Source: CAJFUR01 sp904420575
GTDB lineage: Bacteria > Actinomycetota > Coriobacteriia > Coriobacteriales > Eggerthellaceae
Length of the DNA stretch: 64,000 nt
Direction of reading: 5' to 3'
Assembly: GCA_965119745.1 (NCBI GenBank)
Contig: OZ221973.1
Coordinates: 2,418,001 to 2,482,000, forward strand
Below the pieces are notes generated by a model. It was not told the DNA's origin and ran no database searches. It was given only the letters and a program-made list of their open reading frames with translations. Made by a program: the position numbers and the translations under genes. Each line of letters starts with the position of its first letter. Position 1 is the first letter of the stretch. Shown piece by piece: positions 31,737 to 41,088 of this stretch.

Positions 31737-33044
31737 CTATACGGCGAACTGCTTGAACGTCCCGGCGTAGGCCGGTGCGGCGAGCATCACGATGCGCGTG
31801 CCGTCTTCCCCGTGCTCCTCCGACAGGATATGGCAACGCTCGTGCGCCACCGAAACCAGGTCCCCTCGCCCATAGGGGATCACGACCTCCAAGCGCTCGT
31901 CGCGCGAGGACGCGGCCCGAGCGATGCGTCCGACCAGGCCGTCGATGCCCTGACCGGTCGCGGCCGACACGATCTGCGCGTCGGGATAGCGCGAGGCCAG
32001 TGCCTGGCGCTCGTCCTCGTCCAACAGGTCGACCTTGTTGTAGACCTCGATGCGATCGATCCCTTGCGCCCCGATCTGCTCGAGCACGTCCTCGACGGCA
32101 GCCCGCTGCGCTTCGCGCTCCTCCGACGAGGCATCGATCACGTGCAGGATCAGGTCGGCCCCGGTGATCTCGTCCAGCGTCGACTTGAACGCCTCCACCA
32201 AGGTGGTCGGCAGCTTCTGGATGAAACCGACCGTGTCGGAAACGGTGATCTCGCGTCCCTCCGGCAGCTCGAACTTGCGCGTGGTGGAGTCGAGCGTGGC
32301 GAACAGCTTGTCGTAGGCCAGCACGTCGGCGTTGGTCAACCGATTGAGCAGGCTCGACTTGCCAGCGTTCGTGTAGCCGGCCAAGGCGACCTTGAACATG
32401 CCGCTCGCATAGCGGCTTTCCCGCTGCAGCGAGCGCACGTCGGCCAGGTGGGCCAGCTCGCGCTTGATGGACGTGATGCGTTTGCGCACCATGCGGCGGT
32501 CGACTTCCAGCTGGCTTTCGCCTTCGCCGAAGCGTGACCCCACGCCGCCGCCCATGCGGTTGGAGGCAAGATGCGCCCACATGCCGCGCAGGCGGGGCAA
32601 CAGGTACTGGTTCTGGGCCAAACGCACTTGCAGGCGACCTTCCTTGCTGGTGGCATGCAGCGCGAAGATGTCCAGGATGAGCGCCGTGCGGTCGATGACC
32701 TTCACGTCGCGTCCGACGGCCTTTTCGAGGTTCGACTGCTGCGACGGAGTCAGCTCGTCGTCGAACACCACCAGGTCGGCGGCGTGCGCGCGGGTGAGCT
32801 CGGCGATCTCTTCGGCTTTGCCGGACCCCACGAACGTGCGCGGGTTGGGCGCGTCGAGCTTCTGCGTGGTGGTGGCCACCACGTCGGCGCCGGCAGTGTC
32901 CACCAGACGCTCCAGTTCGGCGAGCGACGAGGCGAGCGGCCACGAAAGGCCGGGCCGGTCGACGCCCACGAGCACGGCGCGCTCGCGGCGTTCTTCGGCA
33001 AGCGGGGTCGCGCCCCGCGTGATGACGGATTCGAATTCGGACAT
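31737..33044 (-). CDS. hflX: Ribosome-associated GTPase HflX
   Basis: A 435-aa GTPase that binds the large ribosomal subunit and splits stalled ribosomes under stress. The N-terminal HflX domain (QKLDAPNPRTFVGSGKAEEI, then RMGGGVGSRFGEGESQLEVD) precedes the G domain, with P-loop GYTNAGKS at 223-230 and G3 DTVGF. Size and order are typical. GGAAGG precedes the ATG at 33044. It is last in the miaB-miaA-hflX run on the minus strand, 127 bases after miaA. Confidence 0.95.
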   Translation of the reverse strand: MSEFESVITRGATPLAEERRERAVLVGVDRPGLSWPLASSLAELERLVDTAGADVVATTTQKLDAPNPRTFVGSGKAEEIAELTRAHAADLVVFDDELTPSQQSNLEKAVGRDVKVIDRTALILDIFALHATSKEGRLQVRLAQNQYLLPRLRGMWAHLASNRMGGGVGSRFGEGESQLEVDRRMVRKRITSIKRELAHLADVRSLQRESRYASGMFKVALAGYTNAGKSSLLNRLTNADVLAYDKLFATLDSTTRKFELPEGREITVSDTVGFIQKLPTTLVEAFKSTLDEITGADLILHVIDASSEEREAQRAAVEDVLEQIGAQGIDRIEVYNKVDLLDEDERQALASRYPDAQIVSAATGQGIDGLVGRIARAASSRDERLEVVIPYGRGDLVSVAHERCHILSEEHGEDGTRIVMLAAPAYAGTFKQFAV

Positions 33045-33171
33045 GGCGATCCTTCCTGAGTACGGTATCGGGTGAAACGAGACGAAAGGCGATTACCGAT
33101 TCTGCATGGAAGTGCTCCTGTCCAATCACAAGGCTGCGAAGGCGGGGCCACGCCGCGCCTTCGCTATCATA

Positions 33172-34152
33172 TCACATGCCCGGATGCTGCGGATCCGACG
33201 AGAGGAAACGTGTCTCCAACAGGGTGCAGGCCTCGTCGGCCAACTCGCGTGCGTCCGCCCCGTCCGCGTCCAGCCACGCGATGCGCGCGTCCTTGCGGAA
33301 CCAGGTGCGCTGCCGCTTGGCGTAGCGGCGCGTGGCCTGCTTGATGCGCTCGCGCGCCTCGTCCATGGTGGTCTGCCCGTCCAAGGCGGCGACCACCTCC
33401 TTGTACCCTATCGCCTGCGGGGCGGTGATGCCATCGCGGAATCCCAGGTCCAACAGGCCTTCGACCTCGCTGACGAGACCCGCTTCGAACATGGCGTCGA
33501 CCCGCGCGTCGATGCGCCGGACCAGGTTCGCAGGGTCGACGGCCAGGCCGAAAAAGCAGGCCGGCACGGCCTGGCCGAGCGTCGCCAGGTTGCGGCGCTG
33601 CGCGGCATACGTCGTGCCCGCGTCCAGAAGCTCGAAGGCCCGCACGACGCGCCGAACGTTGTGGGGATGCAGCTCGGCAGCGCTTTCGGGGTCGCACGCA
33701 CGCAGCTCTTCCCACAGCGCCATCGCGCCGTTTTCTTCCGCGAACGCCGTCCACCGTTCCCGCACGGGGTTCTCCGTCTGGTCGCCTTGGGGAAAGTCGT
33801 AGTCGTCCACGGCGGCGCGGACGTAGAGGCCCGTGCCTCCCGCCAGGATGCTGCGCCCGCCCCGAGCGTCGATAGCCTCGAAGCAGCGGCGAGCGTAGTC
33901 CTGGAACAGGGCCGCGGAATACGGCTCGCCGGGATCCACCAGGTCAAGGCCATGGTGCGGCACGCGGCGCTCCAGCACGGGCACCTTGCCCGTGCCTATG
34001 TCCATGCCGCGGTACACCTGCATGGAATCCGCGCTCACCACTTCCCCGCCCAGCCGGCAGGCAAGCTCCTGCGCAAGGTCGGACTTGCCGGACGCCGTCG
34101 GGCCCACCACCACGACGACGGGTGCGGACAGTTCGGGACGTCCTGGCGTCAT
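33172..34152 (-). CDS. miaA: tRNA dimethylallyltransferase
   Basis: A 326-aa enzyme that adds the dimethylallyl group to A37 of tRNAs reading U-starting codons, the step before MiaB. The P-loop is GPTASGKSDLA, followed by ISADSMQVYRG-type residues (VVSADSMQVYRGMDIGTGK) and the HHGLDLVDP motif. The ATG at 34152 overlaps the miaB stop as ATGA, so translation is coupled. Normal length. Confidence 0.96.
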   Translation of the reverse strand: MTPGRPELSAPVVVVVGPTASGKSDLAQELACRLGGEVVSADSMQVYRGMDIGTGKVPVLERRVPHHGLDLVDPGEPYSAALFQDYARRCFEAIDARGGRSILAGGTGLYVRAAVDDYDFPQGDQTENPVRERWTAFAEENGAMALWEELRACDPESAAELHPHNVRRVVRAFELLDAGTTYAAQRRNLATLGQAVPACFFGLAVDPANLVRRIDARVDAMFEAGLVSEVEGLLDLGFRDGITAPQAIGYKEVVAALDGQTTMDEARERIKQATRRYAKRQRTWFRKDARIAWLDADGADARELADEACTLLETRFLSSDPQHPGM

Positions 34153-35555
34153 GGACGGTCTTCGCCAGGGCCGTCGACAACGAAGGCAGGCGCCGTCTCG
34201 CCACCGACCACCTCGCCGGACAGATACCACGTCCTGGCCTCGTCGACGCGCACCTGGACGATGCGCCCCGCCAGGTCGGACGCCGAAACGCCTTCGGGCA
34301 GGCGCGCATGGACGGTCTGGTTCTTCGGGCTCTTGCCAGCCATGATGGCCTCGTCGCGCTTGGAGGCGCCTTCCACCAACACGTCCACGGTGGTGTCCAC
34401 GTCGCGCTGGTTCGCACGGAACGCCTGATCCTGCACGACCTCGACCAGGCGGTCAAAGCGCCGCTGCACGACCTCGTGGGGCGTGTCGTTCACGAGCGTG
34501 GCGGCCGGCGTTCCTTCCCGCTTGGAGTAGATGAAGGTGAACACCTGATGATATCCCACCTCTTCCACGAGACGGCACGTGTCTTCGAAATCGGCCTCCC
34601 CTTCGCCAGGAAACCCGACGATGACGTCGGTGGACAGCGCGATGTCGGGACAGGCGTCGCGCAGCTTGTCCACCAGGTCCCGATAGTGCGCGCGCGTGTA
34701 GCGGCGGTTCATGGCGGCCAAGACGGCGTCGGAACCCGATTGGACCGGCAGGTGGAGCGCCGGCATAAGCGAGCGGAGCGACCCGAACTTGGCGATGACC
34801 TCGTCGGTAAGGTCCTTCGGATGGCTGGTGGCGAAGCGCAGGCGCTCGATGCCCGTCGCGTCGAGCGCGTCGAGCACCGCAGCGAAGCGCGGACTGCCGT
34901 ACAGGTCGCGTCCGTAGGAGTTCACGTTCTGGCCAAGCAGCGTTATCTCGCGCACGCCGGCAGCCACGTACCGCTCGGCCTCGGCCACGATGTCCTCCAG
35001 AGGGCGTGACTTCTCGCGCCCCCGCACGTAGGGAACGATGCAGTACGAGCAGAAGTTGTCGCAGCCGATGGTGATGGGCAGCCAGGCCGCCCAAGCGTGC
35101 TCGCGCGCCGTGGGAAGGTCCGTCGGGAAGTCGGCGGCCGCATCCAACACCTCCACGTGATGCTTGCCGTCGGAAAGCGCCCCCTCCAGCAGCTGCGGCA
35201 GCGACCCCAGGTTGTGGGTGCCGAAGACGACGTCCAGATGCGGCAGGGCGCGCGTGAGCTTTTCGCCGTCGCGCTGGCCGATGCAGCCGCCCACGGCCAC
35301 GATGCGCTTCTCCAAGGGCGAGCCGGCGCGCAGAGGCACGTTCTTGAGGGACGCCACCTGCCCGTAGAGCCGTGTATCGGCCGCCTCTCGCACGCAGCAG
35401 GTCATGAAGACCACGATGTCGGCCGTCTCGATGTCCTCTGTCGGAAGGGCGCCCAGCCCCTCCAGCATGCCGCAGATGCGTTCGGAGTCGTGCTTGTTCA
35501 TCTGGCATCCGAACGTGCGGACGCAGAAGGTCAGGTCGGTGAATGCCGTGCGCAT
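34149..35555 (-). CDS. miaB: tRNA-2-methylthio-N6-dimethylallyladenosine synthase
   Basis: A 468-aa radical-SAM methylthiotransferase that converts i6A37 to ms2i6A37. The N-terminal cluster Cys are C17 (FGCQMN), C53/C54 (MTCCVRE) and C91 (GGCIGQR). The radical-SAM cluster is CDNFCSYCIVPYVRG, and a TRAM domain ends the protein. The ATG at 35555 has AGGAAG upstream and lies 7 bases past the spoVS stop. It overlaps miaA by four bases. Confidence 0.96.
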   Translation of the reverse strand: MRTAFTDLTFCVRTFGCQMNKHDSERICGMLEGLGALPTEDIETADIVVFMTCCVREAADTRLYGQVASLKNVPLRAGSPLEKRIVAVGGCIGQRDGEKLTRALPHLDVVFGTHNLGSLPQLLEGALSDGKHHVEVLDAAADFPTDLPTAREHAWAAWLPITIGCDNFCSYCIVPYVRGREKSRPLEDIVAEAERYVAAGVREITLLGQNVNSYGRDLYGSPRFAAVLDALDATGIERLRFATSHPKDLTDEVIAKFGSLRSLMPALHLPVQSGSDAVLAAMNRRYTRAHYRDLVDKLRDACPDIALSTDVIVGFPGEGEADFEDTCRLVEEVGYHQVFTFIYSKREGTPAATLVNDTPHEVVQRRFDRLVEVVQDQAFRANQRDVDTTVDVLVEGASKRDEAIMAGKSPKNQTVHARLPEGVSASDLAGRIVQVRVDEARTWYLSGEVVGGETAPAFVVDGPGEDRP

Positions 35556-35562
35556 GGGCTTC

Positions 35563-35916
35563 CTAGCGCTCGGGAACGTCGAGCGACGAAGCGGCCTCGG
35601 CCGTGGCGACGCCACGCGTGTAGCGCGGCTCGACAGCGAAGCGGATGGCGGTGCGGTACTCGCCGTCGATCACGATGTCCGCGAACGAGGGAACGCACAC
35701 GATCTCGATGCCGATGGGAGAAAGGAACCCGCGCGAGATGGCGATGGCCTTGACGGCCTGGTTCACCGCGCCGGCGCCGACGGCCTGGATCTCGACGCAC
35801 ACGCCGTCCTTCACCATGCCGGCGATGGCGCCCGCCACCGAAGCCGGCGACGACTTGGAGGAAACCTTGAGGCAGCCGATGTCCGGCCGGTGTTCAGATG
35901 TGGTAGACACGCGCAT
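35563..35916 (-). CDS. spoVS: Stage V sporulation protein S family
   Basis: A SpoVS-type protein; the conserved core LKVSSKSSPASVAGAIAGM, IQAVGAGAVNQAVKAIAISR and DGEYRTAIRFAVEP is intact. SpoVS binds nucleic acid (an Alba-like fold) and acts in sporulation timing in Bacillus, but it is also found in non-spore-formers such as Thermus and here. The start is uncertain: I give the ATG at 35916 (117 aa); ATG at 35955 would add 13 residues and neither has a good ribosome site. It sits directly before miaB (7-base gap) and after the rny unit, a placement also seen in spore-formers next to rny. Confidence 0.85.
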   Translation of the reverse strand: MRVSTTSEHRPDIGCLKVSSKSSPASVAGAIAGMVKDGVCVEIQAVGAGAVNQAVKAIAISRGFLSPIGIEIVCVPSFADIVIDGEYRTAIRFAVEPRYTRGVATAEAASSLDVPER

Positions 35917-36058
35917 ATCCTTCGTCGGTTCAGGGTCGTATCGTGTTCGCTTCATGCTTCGTTTCAATATGCCGCGATGCGTATGGGCTTTCGATGCGTC
36001 TTTCGCTGATGGTTATTCTAGCCATAAATGATCAGGGGTGCAACCTGCGGCTTTGCAC

Positions 36059-37159
36059 TCACCTGAGCTTTTCCACGGGGATGGTGATGTGCAGGGCGTT
36101 CTTGCCGACGCGCAGCACGGGCTCCACGTCCTCTTCCAGGTAGTAGCGCCGGGCGATGTCGGCGAAGGCGGAGCGCACCTGGCCTTTCAGTTCGACGGCG
36201 TCCTCGGCCGAGAGTTTGAGCCCTCGGGCGTCGCGCGCCGGCTTCGGCCGGCGGGGCGCCTTGGCCCCGCCGGCCGGCGCACCCTCGTCTTCGAAGCCTT
36301 CGGCACGGATGCGGTCGAGCAGGCTGTCCAAGGGCGGGATGGACCCGTCCATGATACGCCGCGCCGTGCGTTCGGACACGTCCAGCCCCAACGAATCCGC
36401 CACCTGGGCGAACGCGGAAGGATCGGCCGCGACGGCCAGACGCTTGCACACCGGCAGCACCTCGACGTCGGGGCAGAAGGCGCGCATGGCCGCGGAAAGC
36501 GTCGCGTACCCGAAGGCATAGAGCGTCGCCGCCACGTCGGAGGCCGACCCGCAATAGACGGTGCATTCATGGCGGTGTTCCAACGCGAACTCGCAGGCGG
36601 TGCGCAGGACGTTGCGCGGGCCGCGCATGGCAAAGGCTCCGGATTCGGTCTGCTCGAACGTCGGGAAGGTGGACTGGTCGGTCTTTTCGCCGACGCGCTC
36701 CAGGTCGGTTTCCACCAGCAGGGAGGACCCCAGCCCGGGTGCCGAGGCGGCCACGCGTGCGGACTCGGCGTTGACCGCTATGGAATACAGGGCCATGCCG
36801 CGCCCATGCACGCCCCACTTGTCCAGGTGCATGGTGTCCAGCTTGGACGTGACGCGGGGCTCGAACACGCGCCCGTGCAGCGCGGCGGGAATGCCGCAGC
36901 CGTCGTCCACCATGACGAGGCGCCGCCTGCCGCCTTCGCGCGTGACGGCCAGAAACACGTTCTTGGCCTGCGCGTCGCGCGCGTTGCGCAGCATCTCGAT
37001 GACGATGTCCTCGGTGGACCTGATGTCGTGCGCCGCCTGCCGGCGCTCCGCTTCGGCGCTCCTCAAACGAACGAAGCCATCCCCGAGGTCGGTTTCGACC
37101 CGGAGATGGCTGTCGCCGCACACTGATTCCACGAAGGTGGTCAGCGTCTGTCCGTCCAT
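36059..37159 (-). CDS. GHKL-fold ATP-binding protein following rny
   Basis: A 366-aa protein with the histidine-kinase/Hsp90/MutL ATPase fold at the N-terminus: N box EMLRNARDAQ, G1 box DDGCGIP, and G2 box GVHGRGMALYS. There is no phosphoacceptor His region, membrane segment or receiver. The C-terminal part has a helical domain (VADSLGLDVSERTARRIMDG) and an Arg/Pro/Ala linker near 300-325. It starts one base after the rny stop, so it is co-translated with RNase Y. The function is unknown; an ATP-driven partner of the RNA-decay machinery is possible by context. Confidence 0.8.
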   Translation of the reverse strand: MDGQTLTTFVESVCGDSHLRVETDLGDGFVRLRSAEAERRQAAHDIRSTEDIVIEMLRNARDAQAKNVFLAVTREGGRRRLVMVDDGCGIPAALHGRVFEPRVTSKLDTMHLDKWGVHGRGMALYSIAVNAESARVAASAPGLGSSLLVETDLERVGEKTDQSTFPTFEQTESGAFAMRGPRNVLRTACEFALEHRHECTVYCGSASDVAATLYAFGYATLSAAMRAFCPDVEVLPVCKRLAVAADPSAFAQVADSLGLDVSERTARRIMDGSIPPLDSLLDRIRAEGFEDEGAPAGGAKAPRRPKPARDARGLKLSAEDAVELKGQVRSAFADIARRYYLEEDVEPVLRVGKNALHITIPVEKLR

Positions 37160-37160
37160 G

Positions 37161-38693
37161 TCACTTCGCGATGCCGACGGCGCGGCTTTCGCGGATGACC
37201 ACGACCTTCACCTGGCCGGGATACTGCATCTCGCTTTCGATGCGGTGCGCGATGTCGTGCGCGAGGACCGTGGTGGCCGCCTCGTCCACGATCTCCGGCT
37301 CCACCATGACCCGCACCTCGCGGCCGGCCTGGATGGCGTACGTACGCTCCACGCCCTTGTAGGAGTTCGCGATCTCTTCCAGCTTCTCCAAACGCTTGAT
37401 GTAGGCGTCGAGCGTCTCCTTGCGCGCGCCGGGACGCGCGGCGGACACGGCGTCGGCCGCCTGCACCAGCACGTCGAGCACGCTGTTGGGCTCCACGTCG
37501 TTGTGGTGCGCCTCGATGGCATGCACGATCTCCGGGCGCTCGCCGAAACGGCGGGCCAGGTCGGCGCCGATGACCGCATGGCTGCCCTCGACCTCGTGGT
37601 CGACCGCCTTGCCCAGGTCGTGCAGGAGCCCCGCACGCTTGGCGGGAATGGGATCCAGGCCCAGCTCCGACGCCATGACGCCCGAAAGGTAGGCCACCTC
37701 GAGCGAGTGGTTCAGCACGTTCTGGCCGTACGAGGTGCGGTAGCGCAGACGGCCCAGCGTGCGCACTAACTCGGGATGCAGGTCGTGGATGCCCGTGTCG
37801 AACGCGGCCTGCTCGCCCGCCTCCTGGACGCGCTGGTTCACGAACGACTCGGCCTTGCCGAACATCTCCTCGATGCGCGCCGGGTGGATGCGCCCGTCGG
37901 CGATGAGGTTCTCCATGGTGACGCGGCCGATCTCGCGGCGCACCGGGTCGAAGCACGAGATGGTGACGCACTCCGGCGTGTCGTCGATGATGAGGTTGGT
38001 CCCGGTCAGCTGCTCGAACGAGCGGATGTTGCGTCCTTCGCGGCCGATGATGCGGCCTTTCAGGTCGTCCGAGGGGATATGGATGGTGGACACGGTGTTC
38101 TCGGCCGAATGGTCGGCCGCGACGCGCTGGATGGCCAAGCTCAGGATCATGCGCGACTTCTTGTCGGCCTCTGCCTTCGCCCGCGCCTCGGCATCGCGGA
38201 TGATGGCTGCCGACTCGTGCGCGACCTGGTCCTTCAAGCTGTCGAGCAGTTCGGCCTTCGCCTCGTCGGGCGTCATGCCGGCCACGCGCTCGAGGCGACG
38301 GCCCACCTCCTTCTCGGCGGCGTCCAGGTCATGCTCGCGGCGCTCGATCTGCCCCTGCATGGACGAGATCTGATGCTCTCGCGCATCGAGCGACTCGACA
38401 CGGCGGTCGAGCGACTCCTCGCGTTGAGAAACGCGGTTCTCGGCGGCGCGCACTTCGCGCAGCCGCTCCTTGTTCTCGGCCTCGGCCTCCTGCTTGTACT
38501 TCAGGGCCTGGTCCTTCGCTTCGATGAGCGCTTCGCGGCGCAACGTCTCGGCTTGTCGTTTCGCATCGGCTACCACGCTTTCGGCCTCCTGCGCCGCACG
38601 CTTCGTGGACGCGTTGACCAAGAACCGGGCAATGACGAAGCCGAGAGCGACGCCGACGACGGCCCCGATGACGAGCCACAATGCTTCGGGCAT
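37161..38693 (-). CDS. rny: Ribonuclease Y
   Basis: A 510-aa membrane-anchored endoribonuclease that starts mRNA decay. An N-terminal membrane helix (LVIGAVVGVALGFVIARFLV) is followed by a long coiled coil (about 30-190), a KH domain (DLKGRIIGREGRNIRSFEQL) and an HD domain (HSLEVAYLSG, then LLHDLGKAVDHE). Full family length. GGGGGAGC precedes the ATG at 38693. It is in an operon with the GHKL protein one base downstream. A U-tailed hairpin lies in its upstream region at 38758-38783. Confidence 0.97.
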   Translation of the reverse strand: MPEALWLVIGAVVGVALGFVIARFLVNASTKRAAQEAESVVADAKRQAETLRREALIEAKDQALKYKQEAEAENKERLREVRAAENRVSQREESLDRRVESLDAREHQISSMQGQIERREHDLDAAEKEVGRRLERVAGMTPDEAKAELLDSLKDQVAHESAAIIRDAEARAKAEADKKSRMILSLAIQRVAADHSAENTVSTIHIPSDDLKGRIIGREGRNIRSFEQLTGTNLIIDDTPECVTISCFDPVRREIGRVTMENLIADGRIHPARIEEMFGKAESFVNQRVQEAGEQAAFDTGIHDLHPELVRTLGRLRYRTSYGQNVLNHSLEVAYLSGVMASELGLDPIPAKRAGLLHDLGKAVDHEVEGSHAVIGADLARRFGERPEIVHAIEAHHNDVEPNSVLDVLVQAADAVSAARPGARKETLDAYIKRLEKLEEIANSYKGVERTYAIQAGREVRVMVEPEIVDEAATTVLAHDIAHRIESEMQYPGQVKVVVIRESRAVGIAK

Positions 38694-39077
38694 ACGCTCC
38701 CCCTTTCATGATGGGTGTTCTGTCAAACAATAGGCAGACAATCACGGTTCGCGGCATAAAAAATGCCGGCTTCAACCGGGCATGAGCAGAATACGCACGA
38801 TACGGGACAACGTATGTGGTTGTATATTAAAAGCACCCTATCAGGCGCGCATCACTCAAGCTTCACCATATGATAAGGCTTTCGTTGCTTTTGTTAAAGT
38901 CCCGACAAGAAATAATCGGAAAAGACCAGCCGAAAGGTGGGTTTTAGGTCCCGCCGCACGACCTCGGGACGCGGACGCGCGTCGAGGAAGGGCGGCTTCT
39001 GTTGGGCGGGACGCGAAACGAAAGGGTGGCCGCAAAGGGAACGCAAGCGAGAGACCGACAACCGACCTGATGCAGGA
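38694..39077. other. recX-rny intergenic region
   Basis: 384 bases between recX and rny, both on the minus strand. A U-tailed hairpin at 38758-38783 stands only 65 bases before rny, but 295 bases past recX. The space between holds no gene I can recognise. It may be a long recX trailer, an unidentified RNA, or an rny leader with attenuation. AT-rich TATATTAAAAG near 38822 is promoter-like. Confidence 0.45.
38758..38783 (-). terminator. U-tailed hairpin before rny
   Basis: On the minus strand: ATGCCCGG, loop TTGAAG, CCGGCAT with one bulged C, then a run of six T. A standard intrinsic terminator shape. Confidence 0.7.
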
Positions 39078-39806
39078 TCACCCGTCGCCGCCGGCCTGCC
39101 GTTCGCACCATCGGCGCGCGGCGGACGAGGCGACCGAAGAGCCATACCCCTTCTGCACGAGGCGGCGGTAGGCGGCGTCCCGCAGGTTCTTGGCGCGTGG
39201 CGGCCGCCGGTCGAGCACGGCGAGCGCCCGGGCAAGCTCGCCGGCGTCGTCCCCGTCGCCTTGCCCGCCCTCTGCAAGCGCTGCGACGCCTTCCGCGTCG
39301 ATGCCGAGTTCGGCCAGTTCTGCGGCTATGCCGCGCCGGCCCTTTCCCTGTGCAAGGCGGCTGCGCACCAACACGTCGGCGTAGCGACGGTCGTCGACGA
39401 GGCCGCAGGCCACGGCGCGCGCCACCGCCGCGGCAGCGTCTTCTTCAGAGAACCCTTCGCGCACGAGGCGGCGGCGCAGGGCAGCGCTCGCCTGTTCGCG
39501 GGCGCAGGCGAGCCGTTCTATCTTGCGGAACGCCTTTTCCGCATCCTTTTCGGGGCAAGCTTTCTCGCCGCCGTCGGGAAGACCTGCCCGTTCGTCGCCG
39601 CCGCGGGCCCGATGGGCCTGCGAGGCGCGCCGTCCGGAAGCCAGAGCGCCTTCGGCCTCGCCACGGCAGGCCTCTCCGGCGCAGCGGGCGCCGCCGTCGC
39701 CGCGCTTGCCCTCGGCGAACGGAAAGCCGGAACCTCCCGCCTCCAGAGCGGCTATCTGCGCACGCAAGCGTGCCCGCACATGGGCGGAAGGGTCTTCCTG
39801 GAGCAT
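39078..39806 (-). CDS. recX: Regulatory protein RecX
   Basis: A 242-aa modulator of RecA filaments. The conserved helical repeats run over about residues 90-240: RKIERLACAREQASAALRRR, GLVDDRRYADVLVRSRLAQG and RRGIAAELAELGID. The first 85 residues are an Ala/Gly/Arg-rich extension of unclear value, so the true start might be later, though no strong internal ribosome site stands out. The ATG at 39806 is four bases past the recA stop, the usual recA-recX operon. It is under recA's SOS box. Confidence 0.9.
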   Translation of the reverse strand: MLQEDPSAHVRARLRAQIAALEAGGSGFPFAEGKRGDGGARCAGEACRGEAEGALASGRRASQAHRARGGDERAGLPDGGEKACPEKDAEKAFRKIERLACAREQASAALRRRLVREGFSEEDAAAAVARAVACGLVDDRRYADVLVRSRLAQGKGRRGIAAELAELGIDAEGVAALAEGGQGDGDDAGELARALAVLDRRPPRAKNLRDAAYRRLVQKGYGSSVASSAARRWCERQAGGDG

Positions 39807-39810
39807 GTCG

Positions 39811-40869
39811 CTACTTCTTCTTCGTCGGCTTCGCCACCGGGCTCATGGCGTCGGACTCTTCGGCCGTGCGGGTGACGATGGGGATCTCGAACGACTCGCG
39901 CACCTTGGTCTCCAACTCGTTGCGCAGGTCGGGGTTCTCCTTGAGCGTCTGCTTCGCCGCTTCCCTGCCCTGGCCTAGACGTTCCTCGCCGTAGGTGTAC
40001 CAGGCGCCGCTCTTCTTGGCCACGCCGGCTTCCACCGCCATGTCGATGATGCAGCCCTCGCGCGAAATGCCCTCGCCGTACATGAGGTCGAACTCCGCCT
40101 GTCGGAACGGTGGCGCCACCTTGTTCTTGACCACCTTGGCGCGCACGCGGTTGCCCACGATCTCGCCGTCCTTCTTGATGGAGTCGATGCGGCGGATGTC
40201 GATGCGCACGCTCGAGAAGAACTTGAGCGCACGGCCGCCCGTGGTGGTTTCGGGATTGCCGAACATGACGCCTATCTTCTCGCGCAGCTGGTTGATGAAG
40301 ATGCACGTGGTGTTCGACTTCGAAAGCGAGCCGGCCAGCTTGCGCAAGGCCTGCGACATGAGGCGCGCCTGCAGGCCCACGGTGGTGTCGCCAATCTCGC
40401 CTTCGATCTCGGCGCGGGGCACGAGTGCTGCAACCGAGTCGATGACGATGCAATCGATGGCGCCCGAACGCACCAGCATGTCGCAGATCTCGAGCGCCTG
40501 CTCGCCGGTGTCGGGCTGGGAGATGAGCACCTCGTCGATGTCCACGCCCAGGCGCGCGGCGTAGACCGGGTCGAGCGCGTGTTCGGCGTCGATGAACGCG
40601 ACGATGCCGCCCATGGCCTGGGCCTCTGCCAGGATCTGGAGCGCGAGCGTCGTCTTGCCGCTGGATTCCGGCCCGTACACCTCCACGATGCGGCCGCGCG
40701 GCACGCCGCCGATGCCGAGCGCCGCATCGAGCGGCAGCGCACCGGTGGGAATGACGCCGATGTTGAGGTCGTGCCCGCCTTCGCCGAACTTCATGATGGA
40801 GCCCTTGCCGAACTTCGTCTCTATCTGGTCGGTCGTCAGCTTGAGCATCTTCGATTTCTCTTCGTTCAT
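39811..40869 (-). CDS. recA: Recombinase RecA
   Basis: A 352-aa DNA recombinase and LexA coprotease. P-loop GPESSGKT at 66-73; loop and signature ALKFFSSVRIDIRRI and NQLREKIGVMFG are present. It ends in a Lys-rich tail. The ATG at 40869 has AAGGAGATGG upstream. A perfect SOS box at 40934-40947 places it under LexA. recX follows four bases later. The full-length protein has no intein. Confidence 0.98.
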   Translation of the reverse strand: MNEEKSKMLKLTTDQIETKFGKGSIMKFGEGGHDLNIGVIPTGALPLDAALGIGGVPRGRIVEVYGPESSGKTTLALQILAEAQAMGGIVAFIDAEHALDPVYAARLGVDIDEVLISQPDTGEQALEICDMLVRSGAIDCIVIDSVAALVPRAEIEGEIGDTTVGLQARLMSQALRKLAGSLSKSNTTCIFINQLREKIGVMFGNPETTTGGRALKFFSSVRIDIRRIDSIKKDGEIVGNRVRAKVVKNKVAPPFRQAEFDLMYGEGISREGCIIDMAVEAGVAKKSGAWYTYGEERLGQGREAAKQTLKENPDLRNELETKVRESFEIPIVTRTAEESDAMSPVAKPTKKK

Positions 40870-40933
40870 TCCATCTCCTTAGCGCCGCGCCGAAGGTACG
40901 GACTGCGGAATCGATACGTTTCCGTTTATTATA

Positions 40934-40947
40934 CGAACATATGTTTG
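40934..40947 (-). promoter_or_regulatory. SOS box of recA
   Basis: CGAACATATGTTTG, matching GAAC-N4-GTTY, 65 bases before the recA start, inside an AT-rich promoter-like stretch. Confidence 0.88.
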
Positions 40948-41088
40948 ACAGTCAAGAAATTTCCGGAAAATTTCGCTTCCCAGTATAGCGGCGCGCTCCA
41001 GCATCCCGCTGGCAAACTTCCCCGGCAGGCGCCGCCTTCTCCCCTGTCCGCCGCCGCTGCGGACGCCACGCGCGCCCAGCATGAGCCA

